This document shows positions 58,476 through 64,000 of a stretch of DNA of 64,000 bases, piece by piece. The translations under genes and the position numbers were made by a program. Positions within the stretch are counted from its first letter, which is position 1; every line of letters begins with the position of its first letter. The notes under the pieces are model-generated. The model did not search any database, was not told where the DNA came from, and saw only the letters and a program-made list of their open reading frames with translations. The DNA is from RBG-16-34-14 sp963727535 (GTDB lineage: Bacteria; Bacteroidota; Ignavibacteria; Ignavibacteriales; Ignavibacteriaceae): positions 1,426,001 to 1,490,000 of the forward strand of contig CAVSGR010000006.1 of assembly GCA_963727535.1 (NCBI GenBank), read 5' to 3'.

Positions 58476-59609
58476 TTATTGTTGCTTAATGTTAACTACA
58501 GTTTTATCTCGCTGTGATTTTAATGCAGCTTCAAACAACCTGTGACTCAGGACGGCTTCCTCTGGTGTAACACAATGAAAACGGTTATTCAGAAAACCTT
58601 CTCGTTCGGAAACAAAAGCTGCCAGCATTTGCTGAAAGCAATCGGGGAAACCGGGTTCGAATATCCCGCCTGTGATAGTTGCGAACGGACCCTGAAAACC
58701 TAAGTCGGTTTTATTCCAAAATTGCTCTTTCCCGCGCTGAAACAACCATAGGGTCTTAGGTTCTTTTGTACTATAACGAACCCCTCTTTCTGTACCGAGA
58801 ATTTCAATGAACCAAGTATTAGTTTCGCCGGGAGCCATTCGTTTCATTTCAAATGTTGCAGGGACAACATTGCCATCGATATCTACATCGGTATGGAGGA
58901 CAGCATTATCCCAGGTATCACATAAGGTCATTCCCCCTTTTCCATCTGGACGTTCATTATATATTTTCTGAAGTTGCGCATAGACATTCTTTGGTTTGAA
59001 ACCAAGTCGGAATGGTACGTGGACGGCGTGCATACCCAGATCACCCATAACACCAATGGCTCCACAGAATTTTGTTTGTCGTTTCCAGTTGATTGGTTTT
59101 GCGGGATCTAAATCGCTGGAATGATGGAAACCGGAGCGAATATGCAACAGCTTTCCGAAATCTCCCTGTGCATACTCATGTATTACTCGTTGCACACCAG
59201 GTAAGAAAGGAAATTCAGAACTGCATCGTACAAAACGATTATGCTTTTTTGCTTCGGCAGCTATATTCAATGCAGCTTTCAAATCTATCCCAAAAGGCTT
59301 TTCAGCAAGAAGATCTTTACCAGAACGCAGCACGTCAATATATAATTCTTCATGGAGGTAATGAGGCACAGCCACATAGATAACGTCAACTTCCTTACTC
59401 TCAAGTAATTCTTTATGATTTTGTGTGATAAGTTTTATAGAGTCAATCTGTTTATACCATTCAAGAACCTGAATATTAAGATCGCAGACTGCTGTCAGCT
59501 TAGCAACTACAGGAAAATCATTCAACACAAACCATCTCCCCAGAGCACTGGCTGCTTCCCTCCCCATCAGTCCTCCTCCAATAATACCGAATTTCACTTG
59601 TTTAGACAT
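58476..59609 (-). CDS. Gfo/Idh/MocA-family oxidoreductase
   Basis: 377-residue NAD(P)-dependent sugar oxidoreductase. The Rossmann loop KFGIIGGGLMGREAASALGR (residues 6-25), then VAVPHYLHEEL, the cofactor-binding LLAEKPFG with catalytic Lys, and GDLGMHAVHVPF with the catalytic His. The C-terminal sheet domain completes the family. Possible acts are oxidation or reduction of a sugar or its 3-keto form. The gene lies 16 bases from the aldolase gene and 9 from the isomerase gene, all on the minus strand. Specific substrate unknown. Confidence 0.88.
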   Translation of the reverse strand: MSKQVKFGIIGGGLMGREAASALGRWFVLNDFPVVAKLTAVCDLNIQVLEWYKQIDSIKLITQNHKELLESKEVDVIYVAVPHYLHEELYIDVLRSGKDLLAEKPFGIDLKAALNIAAEAKKHNRFVRCSSEFPFLPGVQRVIHEYAQGDFGKLLHIRSGFHHSSDLDPAKPINWKRQTKFCGAIGVMGDLGMHAVHVPFRLGFKPKNVYAQLQKIYNERPDGKGGMTLCDTWDNAVLHTDVDIDGNVVPATFEMKRMAPGETNTWFIEILGTERGVRYSTKEPKTLWLFQRGKEQFWNKTDLGFQGPFATITGGIFEPGFPDCFQQMLAAFVSEREGFLNNRFHCVTPEEAVLSHRLFEAALKSQRDKTVVNIKQQ

Positions 59610-59625
59610 AGATGTTATAATTTTG

Positions 59626-60459
59626 TTACCCCTGAATTAATTTAATAGCTTCCGTTGCTTTGATATTATCGTGAACAACAGCCATCAGGGCTTTCGTCAT
59701 CCCGGCAGGATTCGGATGTTGAATAATATTTCTTCCATACACAATTCCATCAACACCTTGTGTCATGAGTACTTCAGTGCGATTTAAAATTTCTTCGTCT
59801 GATGCTCTTCCACCTCCTCGTACGAGAACAGGAATTTTTCCGGCAATCTCCACGACACGATGGTATTCAGTTGGATCGTCGGTAGGATCTGCTTTGATAA
59901 TATCCGCTCCCAACTCAACAGCTTGTCTTACTAAATGAAGAATTTTTCTGGGATCGCCGTCGACCATGTACCCGCCTTTTTCGGCATTTGATCTGAATAC
60001 CAGCGGCTCAATCATCATAGGCATGGAATACTTTTCAGAAGAAGGTTTTAACCTAAGAATATTCTCGATACATTGTTTGGTTACTTCAGGGGCATCAGGA
60101 ATACTGAATAAGTTGACACACATACAGGATGCGTCGGCTCTCACTGCCTGTTCGACACAATCTTCCAGCATCAGACTGAAAGAAGTCGTAGCCAGCTCCT
60201 TGCCGTATACGTTGGCTACATCTGTTCTCAGTACAAGTGCCGGCTTTTGTTTACCCCGAATATTTTGAAGATAGTGGACTTGTCCCGTAGTTAATTGAAT
60301 TGCATCTGGATTAGCTTCTACTACAGTTTTGATAGCTTTGCCTATATCTTCGATGCCTTGAAGAAAAGCAAACTCTCCGAAAAATCCATGATCGATAGCC
60401 ACATCGAAACACTTATTCGATTTGGAGTTGAACAGCCTGTTTAATCTATATTGCTTCAT
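59626..60459 (-). CDS. class I aldolase (DhnA/DeoC-LacD superfamily)
   Basis: 277-residue TIM-barrel aldolase. CFDVAIDHGFFGE at the start is the DhnA-type FBP aldolase hallmark; LVLRTDVANVYGK, MPMMIEPLVF, ADIIKADPTDDP with the probable Schiff-base Lys, and PVLVRGGGRASDEEIL with the phosphate-binding glycines follow. The enzyme likely splits a ketose 1-phosphate, 1,6-bisphosphate or sulfo/deoxy analogue made by the PfkB kinase. First gene of the operon; its upstream region (60460-60715) also faces the beta-helix gene, so a shared divergent regulatory region is likely. Confidence 0.83.
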   Translation of the reverse strand: MKQYRLNRLFNSKSNKCFDVAIDHGFFGEFAFLQGIEDIGKAIKTVVEANPDAIQLTTGQVHYLQNIRGKQKPALVLRTDVANVYGKELATTSFSLMLEDCVEQAVRADASCMCVNLFSIPDAPEVTKQCIENILRLKPSSEKYSMPMMIEPLVFRSNAEKGGYMVDGDPRKILHLVRQAVELGADIIKADPTDDPTEYHRVVEIAGKIPVLVRGGGRASDEEILNRTEVLMTQGVDGIVYGRNIIQHPNPAGMTKALMAVVHDNIKATEAIKLIQG

Positions 60460-60727
60460 ATTAAAACTAATAAAAATGATTTAGACTTGTTGAAACAAAT
60501 AAGATAATATATTTTAGATTAACATTAAAATATTTTCTTTTATAAAAATTATATTGTTATTTTCCCTTCCATTAATTTTATACGAAATTGGAAAAGATAG
60601 AATTCATTTGTCGCAAGTTGCCCGGGCTTTTCATAAAGATATAAAGAAGTGAGTTGATACTCAGAAAATAATTTTTGCACTAAGTTTAAAAGTTCCTAAA
60701 CAATTATAATTATTAGTGGATAAAACA
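60460..60727. other. divergent intergenic region, likely promoters
   Basis: AT-rich, with a short imperfect palindrome TTGTTgaAACAA near 60487. It separates the minus-strand sugar operon from the plus-strand beta-helix gene, so two promoters are expected, but no confident -35/-10 pair can be named. Confidence 0.35.
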
Positions 60728-61966
60728 ATGGCTATAAAATTAAAACTGCGATATTTCCCTTTATTTTTATTGTTACTGTGGTCCGTCTCATGTGTAGCGC
60801 AAGACAATACACTGATGAAATCTATTAAGGACTTTGGCGTATCGCCGCAAAACAGTGCTGAAGAAAATAAGATACATCTTCAGGAAGCAATTGACTGGGC
60901 TGCTCCGCGCGGCGCTGCTTTGTTCGTTGAGCCTTCACCTGAACCATACCCCGTTGAGGGAGGTATTATTCTGAAACAAAATGCTTCTTTGATTGGAGTC
61001 CAGGGACCGCTGGGTTCTACTTGTGATACCTCGAAAAAACATCCGGTCGGGAGTGTCTTTCAGATTGAAGACGAAAAAAATGTTTTTATTTCAGTAGAAA
61101 GTTCTACGCAAATTCGGGGTATTCAATTCTGGTATCCCAAACAAACAACCTCCGATCCTTCAAAAATAATAAAGTATCCGCCGACGATACAATTGTCTCA
61201 CGTTCGTGGTGCAAGCGGAGTCACTTTATCCTCACTTACATTTTACGGCGAATATACGGCAATGGATCTTAACGGGGGCAAAACATTCCATTGCGCACTG
61301 CTTACTATTGAAAATTGTCATGGTTATCCACTAAGCGGAGAATTTGTAAAGATTAGTTATTGTTATGATATTCCGCGTATCTTGCATTGCCACGTAAATC
61401 CTGCGATGATGGGCCCTATAGGTAGAAGATTTTCAAAAGAAGTCATTGATGCTGTTGTTTCCCAAAAAACATTTGCCTATACAATTGATAAAACTGATAA
61501 TGCTGTTGTAATGGATATATTTACTTTTGGAACTTATGGCGGAATCTATTTAGGTAGTGACACATACGGTCAGTTAACAAACTTTAATTTTGACTGTGTC
61601 GCAGTTGGAATTTATAAGCTCGGTAATAATTCGAAAAACCGTAATTGGCAGATTTCACAAGGTTCCATTATTGCAAATACCGGTGATGACACTGTTAATG
61701 TTCATTCCATTGTAATTGAAGGTGAAGGGCATACATCGCTTGTCAATGTTGAGGCTTTTTCTGGTACTAACAGAGCATTATCCACATTTGCACATTCACA
61801 GGATTATTTGCTTGTAAAGGGTAACGATAAACTAACTATATCGTTATACGGCTGCAGAATGTGGGGGTATCAAGCCGATGCTCCTATTAAAAATGAAGAT
61901 CCGAATGCTGTAATACAAGCAACGGATTGTATTGATAAAAATTTAAAACCATTTAACTTGCATTAG
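60728..61966 (+). CDS. secreted right-handed beta-helix protein (pectate-lyase-superfamily)
   Basis: 412 residues from ATG 60728; a GTG at 60716 adds four residues. The signal LRYFPLFLLLLWSVSCVAQ ends near a Cys-Val-Ala-Gln cut. Then SIKDFGVSPQNSAEENKIHLQEAIDWAAPRGAALFVEP resembles the start of Pectate_lyase_3/GH28-like helices, followed by rungs such as GGIYLGSDTYGQL and QISQGSIIANTGDDTVN. It acts on a polysaccharide, either as lyase or hydrolase, in the periplasm or outside. The first 200 bases are clearly G+C-rich (37 of 60 in line 60901), similar to the neighbouring sugar operon. Confidence 0.75.
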   Translation: MAIKLKLRYFPLFLLLLWSVSCVAQDNTLMKSIKDFGVSPQNSAEENKIHLQEAIDWAAPRGAALFVEPSPEPYPVEGGIILKQNASLIGVQGPLGSTCDTSKKHPVGSVFQIEDEKNVFISVESSTQIRGIQFWYPKQTTSDPSKIIKYPPTIQLSHVRGASGVTLSSLTFYGEYTAMDLNGGKTFHCALLTIENCHGYPLSGEFVKISYCYDIPRILHCHVNPAMMGPIGRRFSKEVIDAVVSQKTFAYTIDKTDNAVVMDIFTFGTYGGIYLGSDTYGQLTNFNFDCVAVGIYKLGNNSKNRNWQISQGSIIANTGDDTVNVHSIVIEGEGHTSLVNVEAFSGTNRALSTFAHSQDYLLVKGNDKLTISLYGCRMWGYQADAPIKNEDPNAVIQATDCIDKNLKPFNLH

Positions 61967-62318
61967 AATTTATGGTGATAAGGCTTATACAAAAGGTTTC
62001 GTTAAAGAATCATTACAATTCATTGCAAGACTACAATTGTTAAATCAATAACGTAATTACCTTCTTTGGATTGCAAAACGACGCGCTATAAACTTACTAT
62101 CTGGCAATAAAATAAATTTCCACCAATTTAACCTTAGGTTTATGAATATTATTGTAAGTAAGGTTGAATATCTGGCCCTGTCTTTACGTGACAAAAACTC
62201 CACATTTAACGTGCAAACTAAAAATTTAAACGCAAAATCAAGAATAATTCTTTTAATTACTTTATTATAGATAGATTGAAGCAAAGTATTATCAATAGAT
62301 GTCTATCAGAATGAATAA
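61967..62318. other. 350-base gap, nothing recognised
   Basis: AT-rich. A minus-strand open frame at 62057-62284 has no family resemblance and no ribosome site and is probably chance. No terminator-like hairpin was found. Confidence 0.5.
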
Positions 62319-63680
62319 ATGAGTGGAATTGCATTTACTTTTGTCAAAAATTTTGGAACGAAGATATTACTTCTACTTTTCTTTATCTCAATCAAAAATT
62401 TCCCACAAAATTACTCTACCTGTAAGAGTTTTGATGAAATAGTTAATCTTAAAAATGGAAAATATCCTGAGGCTAAACGGATAACTTCTCAGGGTACTCT
62501 TGGGCAACCAACATACAATGGGTTTTTCTTTTATAACTGTTCACCTTATGACGGGATACAGTTTGATCCGACAGGACGCTATATGCTTTGCATGCAGGTT
62601 TCAATAGAAGGGAGAATAGTTGAACCAACTGATACTGCTTACATCGGGATAATCGATACAAAAGATAATTATAAATGGACAAAAGTCGGAAAATCTACGG
62701 CATGGAATTGGCAGCAAGGCTGCAGACTCCAATGGATTCCGCGCTCATCGGAAGAATTTTTCTGGAACGATAGGACAGATGACGGTAAATTAGTATGCAG
62801 AATTTATAACATCAGAACACACAAGGTTCGCACTTTGCCTTTCCCAATCTATACTATATCTCCGGACGGTATTACAGGGCTAACTCATGAATTCGAAAGG
62901 ATGAAACACGAAGGAACCAACTATGAGGGAATTAAAGATAAAGATGCTCTTAGTTGGGCGCCTGAAGGAACAGGCATTTATAAAGTTAATATAGTCACTG
63001 GAGAAACCAAACTTATTATTTCGCTTGCAAGGATGGCTGATATCATGTTTGGTAAAGATTATTCTAAGAACATTAAAGGTACACTTTATTTTTTTCGCGA
63101 AGGTTGGAATCCATCAGGTACGCGTTTTATTGCTTTTGTAAAAGATGTTAGAAAAAATGGAACCAAAACTTACGGCTACACGATGAATGCAAATGGAAAA
63201 GATGTAAGGTTTTTCTATTCCGAACCGAGTCATCACTATTGGATTGATGATGAAACAGTGCTCGATAACGGTGTTCATATTAATCCTGAAAATAATGAAA
63301 AAGTAAGAGGATTTTTTGTTTTTAAAGATGATGGAACAGGTAAGGCCAAAGGAATGTATTGGAAGGCTCCCAATGGTCATGACAGTTTTCATAAAAATGG
63401 AGACTGGGTTTTAGCAGATACATATAATCTGCAAGGCTATCAGTATCCGTATATGTTTTATATTCCTACAAAAACATTTGTTCCCCTGGGTAAATTTAAG
63501 TTTATGTTTATGGGCAAATTTTATCCTGAGAATGCCGGCATATTTAGAGTTGACCTTCATCCCAGGTTCAGTCCTGATGGAAAGACAATTTCATTCGATT
63601 CCACACATGACGGACTTGGAAGACAAATGTACATAATGGATGTAAGTTATATTATAAATAATCCACCATTGAAGAATTGA
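62319..63680 (+). CDS. beta-propeller protein, oligogalacturonate/ulvan-lyase-like
   Basis: 453 residues with a hydrophobic export segment (ILLLLFFISIKNF). Seven-bladed propeller features: repeated YDGIQFDPTGRYMLCMQ, WNPSGTRFIAFVKDV, HPRFSPDGKTISFDSTHDGLGRQMYIMDV (TolB-like PD-G-x-x-I-x-F). The blade with SHHYWIDDET and the final HPRFSPDGKTISFDST are close to PL22/PL24/PL25-type lyases that cut oligogalacturonate or ulvan. The propeller is clear; the lyase activity is inferred from the locus and these motifs. Confidence 0.7.
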   Translation: MSGIAFTFVKNFGTKILLLLFFISIKNFPQNYSTCKSFDEIVNLKNGKYPEAKRITSQGTLGQPTYNGFFFYNCSPYDGIQFDPTGRYMLCMQVSIEGRIVEPTDTAYIGIIDTKDNYKWTKVGKSTAWNWQQGCRLQWIPRSSEEFFWNDRTDDGKLVCRIYNIRTHKVRTLPFPIYTISPDGITGLTHEFERMKHEGTNYEGIKDKDALSWAPEGTGIYKVNIVTGETKLIISLARMADIMFGKDYSKNIKGTLYFFREGWNPSGTRFIAFVKDVRKNGTKTYGYTMNANGKDVRFFYSEPSHHYWIDDETVLDNGVHINPENNEKVRGFFVFKDDGTGKAKGMYWKAPNGHDSFHKNGDWVLADTYNLQGYQYPYMFYIPTKTFVPLGKFKFMFMGKFYPENAGIFRVDLHPRFSPDGKTISFDSTHDGLGRQMYIMDVSYIINNPPLKN

Positions 63681-63748
63681 AAAAGTAGTATAGGAACAAT
63701 TAGATATTTACTTTCAGATTAGTAGATTAACTAACAAAGAGGTATTCA

Positions 63749-64000
63749 ATGAAAAGATCGTTACTTCAAAATGCAGGTATTATTTTTATTGTACTAATTA
63801 CATTTTGTATTCCATTGCATTCTCAGTCAGAAAAGTTTAATGGTTTGAATACAAATCTGGAAACTCTACCATATTTATCTGATGCTGTTACGCGCTCGAT
63901 AAGCCCGGAGAATCCTACAGGGGAAAAAGGTAAAGGGGGTATGGCTACATTGGAAAACGGAAGTGCCAAAAAAGCTGCGAGAGATTTAGGACAAGGATGG
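63749..64000 (+). CDS. GH172 (DUF2961) glycosidase, 5' part
   Basis: Starts at ATG 63749 after an aaagagg ribosome site and is cut by the window end (84 codons seen). A signal peptide ends LHSQS. The mature start TLPYLSDAVTRSISPENPTG plus EKGKGGMATLE and KKAARDLGQGW is the opening of GH172, a jelly-roll family with D-arabinofuranosidase, fructofuranosidase and difructose-anhydride activities. It extends the glycan locus beyond the window. Confidence 0.85.
   Translation, partial: MKRSLLQNAGIIFIVLITFCIPLHSQSEKFNGLNTNLETLPYLSDAVTRSISPENPTGEKGKGGMATLENGSAKKAARDLGQGW

Noticed and set aside
62057..62284. 75-codon minus-strand open frame in the gap before the propeller gene
   Set aside because: No ribosome site, no recognisable domain, composition like non-coding AT-rich DNA.

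Overview
The window is AT-rich (roughly one third G+C) chromosomal DNA, most likely from the Ignavibacteria/Chlorobi side of the Bacteroidota. Support comes from type IX secretion C-terminal tails built on NFPNPFNP/NYPNPFNP, lipoproteins starting CN/CD followed by NPFDP, DUF4783 and DUF5683-like proteins, a CIRCE-controlled groESL operon and hybrid histidine kinases. The assignment is inferred from gene content, not from a marker tree.

Layout. 1-620: 3' end of a dihydroorotase gene with a frameshift. 627-2870: a gene graveyard on the minus strand (mazF toxin, the tail of its antitoxin, an ABC-type ATPase, a membrane protein), all with stops and shifts. 3161-3750: an intact Phd/ParE toxin-antitoxin pair. 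3834-5067: a frameshifted glucarate-dehydratase-like gene. 5340-14595: an apparent operon of lipoprotein, DUF4783 protein, giant NtrY-like kinase, AddA/RecB-like helicase-nuclease and FMN-binding protein. 14746-24408: SpmA-SpmB fusion, two dehydrogenases, PPP phosphatase, lipoprotein, sigma-54 activator, PEGA Ser/Thr kinase. 24479-38676: housekeeping genes (groESL, pdxJ, fabF, PAP2, hybrid kinase, ornithine aminotransferase, YjbQ, S1/P1 nuclease, rRNA/tRNA methylase, CNNM/CBS protein). 38790: tRNA-Thr. 38981-46877: secreted proteins, including a 12-copy BACON repeat protein.

At 47008-47052 lies the 3' half of a CAT-anticodon tRNA, followed by its terminator, an integrase-like C-terminal remnant and a broken SymE-like gene. 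This looks like a mobile-element boundary. To its right, 47.97 kb to the end is a glycan-degradation locus: GH92 mannosidase, a six-hairpin glycosidase, an EEP hydrolase, an alginate-lyase-family lipoprotein with an unrecognised membrane-anchored toroid-like partner, a sugar operon (aldolase, Gfo/Idh oxidoreductase, D-lyxose/mannose isomerase, PfkB kinase) of visibly higher G+C, a beta-helix protein, a beta-propeller lyase-like protein and the start of a GH172 gene. A plausible flow is extracellular depolymerisation, release of mannose or a related sugar, isomerisation to a ketose, phosphorylation and aldol cleavage. No SusC/SusD pair or transporter is seen in the window.

Six otherwise normal genes carry one-base shifts (eight events), several of them in homopolymer runs. 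Either the assembly has indel errors or these genes are really broken. Calls spanning such sites are marked as interrupted.
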